Shown here: piece after piece, positions 25,339-35,223 of the stretch | Layout: the number at the start of each line of letters is the position of its first letter | How positions within the stretch are numbered: the first letter of the stretch is position 1 | Assembly (NCBI RefSeq): GCF_029983095.1 | Contig: NZ_CP120467.1 | Location: 486,001 to 550,000, forward strand | Source of the DNA: Enterococcus montenegrensis | GTDB lineage: Bacteria; Bacillota; Bacilli; Lactobacillales; Enterococcaceae | Direction: 5' to 3' | DNA: 64,000 nt | Made by a program: the position numbers and the translations under genes | The notes under the pieces: generated by a model | What the model saw: the letters and a program-made list of their open reading frames with translations, nothing else | Told to the model about the DNA's origin: nothing | Databases searched by the model: none

Positions 25339-26334
25339 GTGATCAAAGTGAAAAAAGTATTGGGGATTTTGGCTTTCATGGCACTATTAACAGTTCCAAG
25401 TGCGTATGCCGCTGAGGAAAATACGGCTGCAAATGTGAATGAAAGTGAAGAAACACTAACCACCACAACGGCTGAGCAGATGAGTACGACGCAAACGACA
25501 ACATCTTTAGAGACGACAAGTGAAAAGACAACAGATACGACAACCACAGCTGTTGAAGTGGGGGAAGCAATCAAAAATGGTATTGAAGAACAGACGGGAA
25601 TTAAAGCTGTTGAAGCTAGTGAAACCGTTAATCAAAATGTAGTTGAAATTCGCAAAGCCTTAGCAAGTGGGCAATATGCTATTACGCCAGAAGAGTTGGC
25701 AAACTATACAGATGAACAGTTAGACGAAGCGTTGCAATTATTTACCCGCATAAATCAAGATTTTTATGGTATGGATTTAGGTGCGTATGTACGTCTATTA
25801 ACAGCCTTGTATCAAGATAAAACAATTGCTGTGTCATCAGCACTTGCAGCTTTAAGTTTTGACGCGACCGGTTTATCTTTGTCGGAGTTGAAAAACCAAG
25901 TCGATGCATTAGAAAATTACTTGCAAACTGTTTATCCAGCCAACAGTAGCTTTATTTCAATTCGGCAGTTAAGCCATGATGAACTGCTTGCGATTTTAAA
26001 TTTTATAACACCACTACAAGAAAAAATGTTGGCAGAAGAAGGGCGATTTTTCCCCGGCATTATTGCTTGGATTGCCCGCTATGCCTCTGAAGGAATCCCG
26101 CAAGCCCGCAATGAATTGGTGAAGCCTGTGACAACGAATGCGACCACAGAAACAACCACTGCTACTAATGAGACGACAACGGAATCTTCTGTAACTAAAA
26201 AAGAAGATAATAAAAAAGAACAAACTGGAATTTTACCAAAAATGGGAGACAATCCGATGTTTTATGTTTCAGTTATTGGGATATTGGTAATTATTAGCGT
26301 TACTTTTATTTTTTATCGTCGCAAAAAGAAATAG
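25339..26334 (+). CDS. Thr-rich cell-surface protein with variant sorting signal
   Basis: The 331-residue product has a Sec signal peptide (basic MIKVKKV, hydrophobic core, cleavage near AYA-AEE). Thr/Glu-rich low-complexity stretches flank a folded central part of about 180 residues. The C-terminus has LPKMGDNP (LPKMG at 299-303), a hydrophobic segment and the tail RRKKK. This is the cell-wall sorting architecture, but the motif is LPKMG instead of LPXTG. I do not recognise the central domain. Starts at GTG 25339 or GTG 25348 are both possible and neither has a strong SD. A terminator follows. Confidence 0.75.
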   Translation: MIKVKKVLGILAFMALLTVPSAYAAEENTAANVNESEETLTTTTAEQMSTTQTTTSLETTSEKTTDTTTTAVEVGEAIKNGIEEQTGIKAVEASETVNQNVVEIRKALASGQYAITPEELANYTDEQLDEALQLFTRINQDFYGMDLGAYVRLLTALYQDKTIAVSSALAALSFDATGLSLSELKNQVDALENYLQTVYPANSSFISIRQLSHDELLAILNFITPLQEKMLAEEGRFFPGIIAWIARYASEGIPQARNELVKPVTTNATTETTTATNETTTESSVTKKEDNKKEQTGILPKMGDNPMFYVSVIGILVIISVTFIFYRRKKK

Positions 26335-26355
26335 ACACTTTATAGCTAGAAAATA

Positions 26356-26412
26356 AAATATCCTTGGGAAAAAACTGGTAAAAACAGTTTACATTCACAA
26401 GGATATTTTTTT
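26356..26412 (+). terminator. Terminator of the surface-protein gene
   Basis: AAATATCCTTG (26356-26366) pairs with CAAGGATATTT (26398-26408), with an inner AAACTG/CAGTTT hairpin and T7 at the end. Confidence 0.88.
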
Positions 26413-26496
26413 GAGCGATTATTTAATTTATAACTACGGACATGATTTTGATAACTAAAGTAGTCAGAGTAAATGGATGAATTAAAAAAATAGAAT

Positions 26497-26569
26497 CGGG
26501 AAAACAGGATTTGAACCTGCGACCCCTTACTCCCGAAGCAAGTGCTCTACCAAGCTGAGCTATTTCCCG
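26497..26569 (-). tRNA. tRNA-Pro (anticodon CGG)
   Basis: The 73-nt minus-strand cloverleaf has the acceptor stem CGGGAAA/TTTCCCG, a normal D-arm, the anticodon stem-loop CTTGC-TTCGGGA-GTAAG and the T-loop TTCAAAT. Loop positions 34-36 are CGG, which read the Pro codon CCG. C1-G72 is typical for bacterial tRNA-Pro. The 3' CCA is not encoded. It stands alone with no tRNA neighbours. Confidence 0.93.
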
Positions 26570-26718
26570 TCAACGATTACTACGTTACTGCTAAAAGATA
26601 ATTTTTGCAAAAGAAAAGGTCAAGTGTTTCGTAAAACGACTTAGCATCATGACAGAGTGCAAGTCATCAGTTATACTAATTAAAAGTCATCTTTTCTAAA
26701 GGGACTAAGGAGGTTTTT

Positions 26719-27369
26719 ATGGATTTTGCCAATCAAGATTTTGCATATTACGAGCGCACCATTGCATTGATGTATCGCAAGTTTTTTATGAAGCGGATTG
26801 TATTATCACTTTTAGCACTTTTGATTATTGTTATTTACAGTCTTATTTTTAAAGATCATTTACTTGTAAATGGTGTTATTGTCGTCATACTTTTAGGGGT
26901 AACTTTTCTACTGCTACAAAAGCTGCAGGAATTTCCCAAAGTTTATGCTGACTTTTTAGCACAAAATAATCCGACAGCTGAAATTATTCAAATTGAAGAA
27001 GCGGAATATACGTATAATGTCAAAAAAGATAAGCAATTAATCGTTGCGATTAATAAAAAAGGGGCGCGTAACTTACCTGCTAGTAATAAGCAATATACTT
27101 TGTTAGTCGGATTTGCGAAAAACTTTTTTACACTGCAGCCTTTGGAGCTTTACTATTATGATATGTTGGAGCTGACTTATGAAGAGAAGTTTCGGTTAAA
27201 ACGCAATGGTTACAGTAACGTGCCTAGGTTTTTACGCCGTTTTACTTGGAGTAATTTGAAGGCTACCGCTGGCAATGGTGTGAATTTCATTTTAGGAAAT
27301 CTGTTTTTCTTATTTATTTTATATCGATTACTGCGTTATTTATGGCGCTTTGTTCAAATCTTGTTTTGA
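26719..27369 (+). CDS. Membrane protein of unknown function
   Basis: The 216-residue protein has two adjacent hydrophobic segments near the N-terminus (about residues 27-45 and 50-66). A charged middle domain rich in Lys and Tyr follows, then a C-terminal hydrophobic segment (about 189-205) ending in RYLWRFVQILF. I do not recognise the family. AAGGAGG lies 6-7 bp before ATG 26719. It is separate from the cysteine operon, whose promoter begins 23 bp after its stop. Confidence 0.75.
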   Translation: MDFANQDFAYYERTIALMYRKFFMKRIVLSLLALLIIVIYSLIFKDHLLVNGVIVVILLGVTFLLLQKLQEFPKVYADFLAQNNPTAEIIQIEEAEYTYNVKKDKQLIVAINKKGARNLPASNKQYTLLVGFAKNFFTLQPLELYYYDMLELTYEEKFRLKRNGYSNVPRFLRRFTWSNLKATAGNGVNFILGNLFFLFILYRLLRYLWRFVQILF

Positions 27370-27391
27370 TTGTTATTTAATAATTTACTTA

Positions 27392-27420
27392 TTGACAGCA
27401 AATGTTGTGGATGGTAGATT
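27392..27420 (+). promoter_or_regulatory. Sigma-A promoter of the cysteine operon
   Basis: TTGACA (27392-27397) and TAGATT (27415-27420) have ideal 17-bp spacing. Transcription should begin near 27427, about 28 nt before the leader peptide. Confidence 0.8.
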
Positions 27421-27454
27421 TGTATCAAATTTTAAGAAAAGGGGTCAGGCGGAC

Positions 27455-27553
27455 ATGGCACAGCGAACTGTTTTAGTTGCAGATTGTTGTTGTATGGTGC
27501 AAAAAATTGCAGCATACCATTTTGTCATGCCTATTAATAGACCTAGTTTCTAA
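27455..27553 (+). CDS. Putative cysteine leader peptide (three consecutive Cys codons)
   Basis: A 32-codon frame, starting MAQRTVLVADCCCMVQKIAA, lies between a promoter and an intrinsic terminator ahead of a cysteine-synthesis operon. Codons 11-13 are TGT TGT TGT (27485-27493), followed by a Met codon. AAGGGG at 27439-27444 is 10 bp before ATG 27455. Three Cys in a row in a 32-residue product are hard to explain except as a sensor of charged tRNA-Cys. The bases just after the Cys codons (27495-27501) can pair perfectly with TGCACCA at 27577-27583 or fold locally with 27507-27520, so a stalled ribosome would change folding. Function is inferred from layout. Confidence 0.75.
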   Translation: MAQRTVLVADCCCMVQKIAAYHFVMPINRPSF

Positions 27554-27614
27554 AATTTGTCGTAAATAATTCTGCGTGCACCAGAGTATATTTGCAAATA
27601 TTTTTAGACTTTTC

Positions 27615-27648
27615 GAGGTACTGATTAATAGTCAGTACCTCTTTTTTT
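27615..27648 (+). terminator. Attenuator-type terminator between the Cys leader and cysK
   Basis: GAGGTACTGA (27615-27624) pairs perfectly with TCAGTACCTC (27632-27641), followed by T7 (27642-27648). It lies inside the transcribed leader, 62 nt after the leader-peptide stop and 31 nt before the first structural gene. A 14-bp palindrome (27588-27601) precedes it. Confidence 0.9.
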
Positions 27649-27678
27649 ATTTTCAACGTCAAAATAAGGAGTAAAAAC

Positions 27679-28608
27679 ATGATAGTAAATCAGATTGATG
27701 AATTGATCGGCAAGACGCCAATGATACGGTTTACCAGTAAACAATTGCCGTTGCCTTTGGGGACAGAAATTTTTGCAAAACTGGAGTTTTTAAACCCTGG
27801 CGGCAGTATTAAAGATCGCTTGGGGCAATTTCTAATTCAAAAAGCGCTACGAAAAGGAGAACTGCAAGTAGGGGGTACGTTGATTGAGCCGACAGCAGGT
27901 AACACCGGAATTGGGTTAGCGTTAGCGGCGCAACCGTATAATATTCAAACCATTTTTGTAGTACCAGAAAAATTTAGTTTGGAAAAACAAGCGTTAATGC
28001 AAGCATTGGGGGCTGAAATTGTTCATACGCCAACAGCTGCTGGCATGAGTGGTGCAATCAAAAAAGCCAAGGAATTAGCAGCAGAAATTCCTAATAGTTT
28101 TCTGCCGTTGCAATTTGAAAATAAAGAAAATCCACAAGCTTACTATGAAACCTTAGGCCCAGAAATTGCGGCCGAGTTTCCAAGTGGGTTGACGGCTTTT
28201 GTAGCAGGAGTCGGCTCAGGGGGCACTTTTGCTGGAACAGGCGCTTACTTGCAAGAAAAATATCCTGAAATTTTGTTGTATGGTGTAGAACCAGTGGGCT
28301 CTATTTTAAACGGTGGGAAAAGTCATCGTCATGAAATTGAAGGCATTGGGGTAGAATTTATTCCGCCATTTTTTGAAGCTTTAACAATCAGTGGCTATGA
28401 AACCATCAGTGATGACTTAGGATTTTCTTATACGCGTAAATTAGCCCAAACCTTTGGTATTTTGGCTGGCAGTTCCAGTGGCGCGGCTTTAGCAGCGGCA
28501 GTGAATGTGGCCCAAAAATTGCCTGCTGCTAGTGTGATTGCCACAATTTTTCCTGATGCAGGCGATCGCTATTTATCAAAAAAAATTTACAGTCGGACAA
28601 ATTATTAA
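27679..28608 (+). CDS. Cysteine synthase / O-acetylserine-dependent cystathionine beta-synthase (PLP)
   Basis: The 309-residue fold-type II PLP enzyme has the lysine Schiff-base motif PGGSIKDRLG near residue 41, the phosphate and substrate loop EPTAGNTGIGLA and the C-terminal AGSSSGAA PLP-phosphate motif. The family includes CysK and MccA. Because it is followed by a cystathionine lyase, an SAM-methyltransferase and luxS, an MccA-type role (joining homocysteine to an activated serine to make cystathionine) is likely, though sequence alone does not exclude CysK. AAGGAG precedes ATG 27679. Confidence 0.9.
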   Translation: MIVNQIDELIGKTPMIRFTSKQLPLPLGTEIFAKLEFLNPGGSIKDRLGQFLIQKALRKGELQVGGTLIEPTAGNTGIGLALAAQPYNIQTIFVVPEKFSLEKQALMQALGAEIVHTPTAAGMSGAIKKAKELAAEIPNSFLPLQFENKENPQAYYETLGPEIAAEFPSGLTAFVAGVGSGGTFAGTGAYLQEKYPEILLYGVEPVGSILNGGKSHRHEIEGIGVEFIPPFFEALTISGYETISDDLGFSYTRKLAQTFGILAGSSSGAALAAAVNVAQKLPAASVIATIFPDAGDRYLSKKIYSRTNY

Positions 28609-28646
28609 AAGAATTAACAGTAAAAATTTATCAAAAGAAATTTTGA

Positions 28647-29804
<1,158 letters not shown>

Positions 29805-30449
29805 ATGGGTTTGGAGTTTATGCCGATTTTTAAAGAGTGGGCTGGCGCATATGATGATACAGTGGCAGGAGGCGATCGTGAATATGCCGAGGTCTTTTCA
29901 AACTATAATGAGATGTTGCACATGATTGCTGAAAAGTCAGGGCAAACTGTGTTAGAATTTGGCAGCGGTACGGGTAATTTAACTATTAGTTTATTAAATG
30001 CTGGTAAAATTGTTTACCCAATTGAACCATCAGCTGAAATGCGAGCGCTGGCCCAAAGTAAGCCTGAACTTGAAAAGGTGGATTTTTTGACTGGCGATAT
30101 GGAAAATTTTCCTGTGCCAAATGATAACATCGATACAATTGCCGCGAATTTTGTTTTCCATCATTTAAATGGCATAGAAAAAAAACAAGCGCTAAAAAAA
30201 TACGCCACACTTTTACCTAAAGGTGGCAAAGTCATTATTGGTGATACGATGTTTGTTTCGCAAATCCGCTTTGATGATGTAATTACAGAAGCTGTGAAGG
30301 CTGAAAAATTAACACTCGCTGCTGATTTGCAACGAGAATACTATCCTTTATTACCAGATTTAGAAAACTATTTCCATGAAGCTGGTTTTGCGGTAAAATT
30401 TTGGCAGATTAACACCTTTGCCTGGATTGCCGAAGCTGTAAAAAAATAA
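29805..30449 (+). CDS. Class I SAM-dependent methyltransferase (YrrT-like)
   Basis: The 214-residue protein has the SAM-binding motif VLEFGSGTGNLTISLL near residue 47, the acidic post-I residue in YPIEPSAEM and an FVFHHL segment. It resembles YrrT of the B. subtilis yrrT-mtnN-mccA-mccB operon, which sits in the same pathway context. The methyl acceptor is unknown; making S-adenosylhomocysteine would feed LuxS and transsulfuration. It starts at ATG 29805 immediately after the lyase stop, using AGGTGGG inside the lyase gene as SD. Confidence 0.85.
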   Translation: MGLEFMPIFKEWAGAYDDTVAGGDREYAEVFSNYNEMLHMIAEKSGQTVLEFGSGTGNLTISLLNAGKIVYPIEPSAEMRALAQSKPELEKVDFLTGDMENFPVPNDNIDTIAANFVFHHLNGIEKKQALKKYATLLPKGGKVIIGDTMFVSQIRFDDVITEAVKAEKLTLAADLQREYYPLLPDLENYFHEAGFAVKFWQINTFAWIAEAVKK

Positions 30450-30502
30450 TGCAAAAACTTCCCCAAAAATTCAGGAAATTTAAATGAAAAGGAGTATCAA
30501 CA

Positions 30503-30967
30503 ATGAAGATGAATGTTGAAAGTTTCAATTTAGACCACACAAAAGTAAGCGCGCCTTATGTTCGCGTTGCTGATCGTAAAACAGGGGGTAATGGCGATAC
30601 GATTATTAAGTATGATGTCCGTTTTAAACAACCCAATAAAGAACATATGGAAATGAAAAGCTTGCATTCTTTGGAGCATTTAACAGCCGAATTAATTCGA
30701 AATCATGCCGATTATATTGTAGACTGGTCCCCGATGGGATGCCAAACCGGTTTTTACTTAACAGTTTTAAATCATGATAATTACGCTGAAATCTTAAGTG
30801 TTTTGAAAAAAACGATGGAAGATGTATTAGAAGCGACAGAAGTGCCTGCAAGTAATGAAAAACAATGTGGCTGGGCAGCTAATCATACGTTGGAAGGTGC
30901 TAAAAGCTTAGCCCGAGAATTTTTAGCTAAAGAAGATGAGTGGTCAGAAGTTTTTGCTACAAAATAA
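30503..30967 (+). CDS. luxS: S-ribosylhomocysteine lyase
   Basis: The 154-residue LuxS cleaves S-ribosylhomocysteine to homocysteine and the autoinducer-2 precursor DPD. Metal ligands His55 and His59 and catalytic Glu58 are in [12 protein letters not shown]. The catalytic Cys is in [10 protein letters not shown], and the third metal ligand is the Cys of KQCGWAANH. Here it supplies homocysteine to the upstream transsulfuration enzymes. The nucleosidase that makes its substrate (Pfs/MtnN) is not in the operon. An AAAGGAG SD precedes ATG 30503; a terminator follows. Confidence 0.97.
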   Translation: MKMNVESFNLDHTKVSAPYVRVADRKTGGNGDTIIKYDVRFKQPNKEHMEMKSLHSLEHLTAELIRNHADYIVDWSPMGCQTGFYLTVLNHDNYAEILSVLKKTMEDVLEATEVPASNEKQCGWAANHTLEGAKSLAREFLAKEDEWSEVFATK

Positions 30968-31009
30968 AAAAGTTAAGCTCAAGCTCTTAGCTGTTCAGAG
31001 CTTACGTGA

Positions 31010-31054
31010 AAAACACCGAGATCAAGGACGTCATTTCCTTTATCTCGGTGTTTT
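31010..31054 (+). terminator. Terminator of the cysteine/luxS operon
   Basis: AAAACACCGAGAT (31010-31022) plus CAAGGA pairs with TCCTTT plus ATCTCGGTGTTTT (ending 31054). No gene is visible in the rest of the gap up to 31252. Confidence 0.88.
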
Positions 31055-31252
31055 AGTTTTAATCAGAAGATATAAAGTTTTCCCGTGAAATTAATTGCAG
31101 CTGTATCCGTGGCTGTTTCACAAACTAGCACTTTAAGAAACAAGACGAAATTTCCAAAAAATTAAGCAACAATTTTAAAAAAGTTCTGATCTTATCTCTC
31201 AGGGCTGAAGGATTCTTTCAATTTTTCTGGCTAGTCCTTTTTTAATAAATTT

Positions 31253-31681
31253 TTAGAGGGCTGTATAATCACTGAATAGTTGGTGAAAGGTTGGGTTTGC
31301 TTTTTTTAAGTGGACCAAACGCCCGGAATCCCCTTGCAAGAAGCAGTGTTGACTGTCACCTGTCGTCAAGATTTTACTTTCATCTGTTACAGGTGTAATA
31401 CGATACGCAAAATTTAGACGGGTACCGGTGTATTTTTCTACTGAAACATGAATTTTTACCGTATCACCGTAACGAATCATATCTTTATACTGACAACTCA
31501 CCCCAAGTACCGGGACGATAATGCCGCTTGCTTCTAAAATGTGATAAGGCAGCCCCAAGTGTTCCAATAAATCAACACGAGCTTCTTCAAACCAGCGTAT
31601 ATAATTGGAGTGGTGGATAATTTGCATTTGGTCGGTTTCATAATAATGGGGACTGCGGACATATCCTGAATATTTCTCCAT
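31253..31681 (-). CDS. Acyl-CoA thioesterase, hotdog fold (YbgC/4HBT family)
   Basis: The 142-residue single hotdog domain matches the YbgC/4-hydroxybenzoyl-CoA thioesterase family. It carries YYETDQMQIIHHSNYIRWFEEARVDLLEHLG, with the catalytic Asp/His region, then VSCQYKDMIRYGDTVKIHVSVE. Such enzymes hydrolyse acyl-CoA thioesters; the acyl group is unknown. ATG 31681 is chosen because AGGAG lies about 7 bp upstream; a longer form adds ten residues without an SD. It is 59 bp downstream of the aldo/keto reductase gene on the same strand. Confidence 0.88.
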   Translation of the reverse strand: MEKYSGYVRSPHYYETDQMQIIHHSNYIRWFEEARVDLLEHLGLPYHILEASGIIVPVLGVSCQYKDMIRYGDTVKIHVSVEKYTGTRLNFAYRITPVTDESKILTTGDSQHCFLQGDSGRLVHLKKANPTFHQLFSDYTAL

Positions 31682-31740
31682 AGTTGCTCCTGTCTTTTTT
31701 TTATTTAGCATAGCAGTCTTTTATAAAAAGTACCAGAATA

Positions 31741-32679
31741 TTAAAAACGGAATAAATCATCAATTAATTCATAATCGTCATTGTTGAGGCGAATGTCTGT
31801 TGCTTTTGCATTGGCACGCATTTGTTCTTCATTGCGAGCACCAGGAATCACAGCAGCAATATGGGGATTTTTCAAATACCAAGCCAAAACTAATTGTGAA
31901 ACGGTGGCATCGTTACGGTGAGCGATAATCTTCATCTCTTCCATTGTGGCGATAATTTTTTGATAACGTTCGCCGGTAAAATCGGCTTTTTTACTTCGCG
32001 GGTCTGGAGCAGAAAATTTTTGATCCGCTGTATATTTTCCTGATAGCAAACCAGAAGCTAATGGGAAATAAGGGATAAAGCTGATTTGGTGTTTGTCTAA
32101 ATAAGGAAACAATTCTGTTTCGGCTTTACGGTGTAATAAATTGTAATTGTCTTCAACAACATCGACATAATTGTCTAAATTTGCTTCTTTTACTTGCGCT
32201 AAAGAAAAATTAGAAACACCAATGGCCCGAATTTTACCGGCTTCTTTTAATTCATGTAAAGCTTTTACAGCTTCATTTTTTGGTGTCGTTTCATCTGGGA
32301 AATGAATGTAAAAAATGTCAATGTACTCTGTTTGTAGGCGCTGTAGAGCATCTTCTACGGCATTTTTTAAAAATTCGGGACGATTGTCCATTTTGTCTTC
32401 GTTGCCAGGAATATGGGCAGCTTTGGTCGCGATAATCACGCGAGCCCGATCAAATTCATCTTCTTGTAGAACTTCACCGATTAATTTTTCCGATTGACCC
32501 AAACCATAAGCATAGGCTGTGTCTAGCATGGTGACACCATTGCGTAGCGCAGTGCGTAAAATCTCTTTGCCCACTTCGTCATCTAAATTTTTGAAAAGGT
32601 TATGCCCACCAATTTTATTTGTACCAAGTCCTAAAGTTGATGCGTAAACTTGTGATTTACCAATTTGTACATCTGCCAT
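31741..32679 (-). CDS. Aldo/keto reductase
   Basis: The 312-residue NADPH-dependent oxidoreductase has a TIM-barrel layout: LGLGTNKIGGHN, the catalytic DTAYAYGLGQSEKLIGEVL (Asp and Tyr), IIATKAAH (Lys), YIDIFYIHFPD (His) and AIGVSNFSLAQV. The C-terminal AAVIPGARNEEQM matches the cofactor-binding segment. The carbonyl substrate is unknown. An AGGAGG SD precedes ATG 32679. It may be co-transcribed with the thioesterase gene downstream. Confidence 0.92.
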   Translation of the reverse strand: MADVQIGKSQVYASTLGLGTNKIGGHNLFKNLDDEVGKEILRTALRNGVTMLDTAYAYGLGQSEKLIGEVLQEDEFDRARVIIATKAAHIPGNEDKMDNRPEFLKNAVEDALQRLQTEYIDIFYIHFPDETTPKNEAVKALHELKEAGKIRAIGVSNFSLAQVKEANLDNYVDVVEDNYNLLHRKAETELFPYLDKHQISFIPYFPLASGLLSGKYTADQKFSAPDPRSKKADFTGERYQKIIATMEEMKIIAHRNDATVSQLVLAWYLKNPHIAAVIPGARNEEQMRANAKATDIRLNNDDYELIDDLFRF

Positions 32680-32979
32680 GAAAAAGACCTCCTGTATGTT
32701 TACTTTTCTATCTTTACTTTAGTCTAAATCAATCTGACAAAAAGCTGAATTGAAACGTCTTGTGTAAAATTAATTTCTTATGTTCCTAGTTAAAAAGAGG
32801 AAAAAAAGCTAGCTGCAAGCACTAACTCTTCGTAACAATAAGTCGAAAAGTCGAAATCTTGAGAAACTTGCGGAACAATTTTCAAAAATTTCACGCTTAT
32901 TTTTGGGGAACTAAACAAAGTTTACTCAGCATTTTTTCATCGCAGTCCGTCATTTTTTTGAAAAGCTTTTTGAAAAATC

Positions 32980-33243
32980 TTGACATTTTCACGTAATTCT
33001 AGTAGCTTAACAGTAATAGTTAAAATCAGTGAAAGAAAGAGTAGCAGATAAGTCACTTTTTAGAGAGAACTACCTTGGCTGAAAGTAGTTTAAGTCTTAT
33101 TTGTCAAAGACATTCTGGAGATGAGCGCGTGCAAAGCCGCTTCCGTTTCACCAACGTTATCGGTGTTGAGGAAAGTTTAACTTTCAAATATAGGTGGTAC
33201 CGTGGACTAACAATTCGCCCTTGTGAGAACAAGGGCTTTTTTT
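32980..33243 (+). promoter_or_regulatory. T-box riboswitch upstream of aspS, with promoter
   Basis: A promoter (TTGACA 32980-32985, TAGCTT 33003-33008) precedes a leader of about 230 nt. It contains the T-box sequence AGGTGGTACCG (33192-33202) and an intrinsic terminator GCCCTTGT/ACAAGGGC (33217-33236) with T7. GAC at 33109-33111 is a candidate Asp specifier codon. Uncharged tRNA-Asp should favour antitermination. The 300 bp upstream of the promoter hold no gene. Confidence 0.92.
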
Positions 33244-33297
33244 GTTTTTCAAAAACTGCCAATTACTGATTAAAAAAGTGTCTATGGAGGGTAAAAA

Positions 33298-35070
33298 ATG
33301 GCAAAACGAACTGTGTATTGTGGTTTAGTTTCAAAAGCAGAATTAGAACAAACAGTTACATTAAAAGGTTGGGTTCAAAAACGTCGTGATTTAGGTGGCG
33401 TAATTTTTATTGATTTGCGTGACCGAGAAGGTATCGTGCAAGTTGTCTTCAATCCCAAATTATCAAAAGCAGCATGGGAAATTGCTGACAAATGTCGCAG
33501 TGAATACGTAATTGAAGTAACGGGTAAAGTTATTTTACGGGATGAAGCAGCAATTAATCCAAAAATGAAAACCGGTGAATTCGAAGTTATCGCAAGTGAC
33601 ATTACAGTTTTAAACAAAGCGAAGACACCGCCCTTTGCAATTGAAGACGAGCAAGAAATTAGCGATGAAATTCGGATGAAAAATCGTTCAATTGATTTAC
33701 GTCGTCCAAAAATGACACAAAATATTATCATGCGTCATAAAACCACCCAAGCAATTCGTCATTATTTAGATGAAAATGGCTTCTTGGATATTGAAACGCC
33801 TTACCTTGGTAAATCAACCCCAGAAGGTGCACGGGATTATTTAGTTCCTTCTCGGGTACACCCAGGACATTTTTATGCATTACCGCAATCACCACAACTA
33901 TTTAAGCAACTATTGATGAATGCTGGATTTGATCGCTATTATCAAATTGCCCGTTGTTTCCGGGATGAAGATTTACGGGGCGATCGACAACCAGAATTCA
34001 CCCAAGTAGATATGGAAATGAGTTTTCTAACAGTTGAAGAAATTCAAGATTTAACTGAAGGCATGATCGCCCGCGTGATGAAAGAAGTTAAAGGCATGGA
34101 TGTAAAATTGCCATTTCCACGCATGACTTATGATGATGCGATGAATCGTTATGGTAGTGATAAACCCGACACTCGTTTTGAAATGGAATTGGTGGACTTA
34201 GGCGATGTTGTAAAAGATGTCGATTTCAAAGTTTTCCAAATGGCACTAACTTCTGGTGGTGTGGTTAAAGCATTAAATGCCAAAGGTGCTGCCAGCAAAT
34301 ATTCACGCAAAGATATGGACAACTATGCGCATTATGTTAGTCAATTTGGTGCCAAAGGATTAGCCTGGGTGAAAGTGGAAGAAGATGGCTTAAAAGGTCC
34401 AATTGCTAAATTCTTAACCGAAAAAGAAGCAGAAATTATAAAAGCAACAAACGCGCAAGTTGGAGACTTGCTTATGTTTGGTGCCGATCAATTTAACGTA
34501 GTCACGGCTGCTTTGGGGGCTGTTCGTAATAAAATGGCCAAAGAATTAGGGCTAATTGATGAAAGTAAATTCAATTTCTTGTGGATTACAGACTGGCCAC
34601 AATTTGAATACAGTGAAGAAGAAGGGCGCTATGTTTCTGCGCACCATCCATTTACTTTACCAAAAGAAGAAGATATTCAATATTTAACAACCGACCCAAC
34701 TAAAGTATATGCCCAGGCCTATGATATTGTTTTAAATGGTTATGAATTAGGTGGCGGCTCGTTGCGTATTCATGAACGTGAATTACAAGAAAAAATGTTT
34801 GCAGCACTAGGTTTTGGTCGAGTGGAAATGCAAGAACAATTTGGTTTCTTACTAGATGCCCTAGAGTACGGATTCCCACCACTTGGGGGTATCGCATTAG
34901 GCTTAGATCGTTTTGTTATGTTGTTGGCAGGAGAAGACAATATTCGCGAAGTCATTGCCTTTCCAAAAAATGGGAAAGCAGCCGATCCAATGACGCAAGC
35001 ACCAAGCACGGTTTCACCTTTGCAGTTGTTTGAATTAAGTATTGATGTGACCGCTACAGAAGAAGACTAA
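33298..35070 (+). CDS. aspS: Aspartyl-tRNA synthetase
   Basis: The 590-residue class II synthetase charges tRNA-Asp. It has an N-terminal OB anticodon-binding domain ([22 protein letters not shown]), the catalytic domain with [23 protein letters not shown] (motif 2), a bacterial GAD insertion (about residues 285-420) and motif 3 [20 protein letters not shown]. Length is typical for bacterial AspRS. A GGAGGG SD precedes ATG 33298. It is controlled by the upstream T-box and ends in its own terminator; hisS, often adjacent in Firmicutes, is not here. Confidence 0.97.
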   Translation: MAKRTVYCGLVSKAELEQTVTLKGWVQKRRDLGGVIFIDLRDREGIVQVVFNPKLSKAAWEIADKCRSEYVIEVTGKVILRDEAAINPKMKTGEFEVIASDITVLNKAKTPPFAIEDEQEISDEIRMKNRSIDLRRPKMTQNIIMRHKTTQAIRHYLDENGFLDIETPYLGKSTPEGARDYLVPSRVHPGHFYALPQSPQLFKQLLMNAGFDRYYQIARCFRDEDLRGDRQPEFTQVDMEMSFLTVEEIQDLTEGMIARVMKEVKGMDVKLPFPRMTYDDAMNRYGSDKPDTRFEMELVDLGDVVKDVDFKVFQMALTSGGVVKALNAKGAASKYSRKDMDNYAHYVSQFGAKGLAWVKVEEDGLKGPIAKFLTEKEAEIIKATNAQVGDLLMFGADQFNVVTAALGAVRNKMAKELGLIDESKFNFLWITDWPQFEYSEEEGRYVSAHHPFTLPKEEDIQYLTTDPTKVYAQAYDIVLNGYELGGGSLRIHERELQEKMFAALGFGRVEMQEQFGFLLDALEYGFPPLGGIALGLDRFVMLLAGEDNIREVIAFPKNGKAADPMTQAPSTVSPLQLFELSIDVTATEED

Positions 35071-35079
35071 AAGAATCTT

Positions 35080-35118
35080 AAAAGGACGCTCACTTTGGTG
35101 GGTTGTCCTTTTCTTTTT
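35080..35118 (+). terminator. Terminator of aspS
   Basis: AAAAGGAC (35080-35087) pairs with GTCCTTTT (35105-35112), with inner GCTCAC/GTGGGT pairing and a T-rich tail. Confidence 0.85.
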
Positions 35119-35223
35119 GGGCTAGACTTCGTATAATGTACACAGCGAGAAGAAAGTTGAATTATTGTGTTGTGCATTGATTTGGCTGGCCTCTTAGTTA
35201 AAGGCATAAGGAGCTTTTTTATC

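Noticed and set aside
33075..33269. Open frame of 64 codons ahead of aspS.
   Set aside because: It lies inside the T-box leader and terminator; the region is explained by RNA structure.
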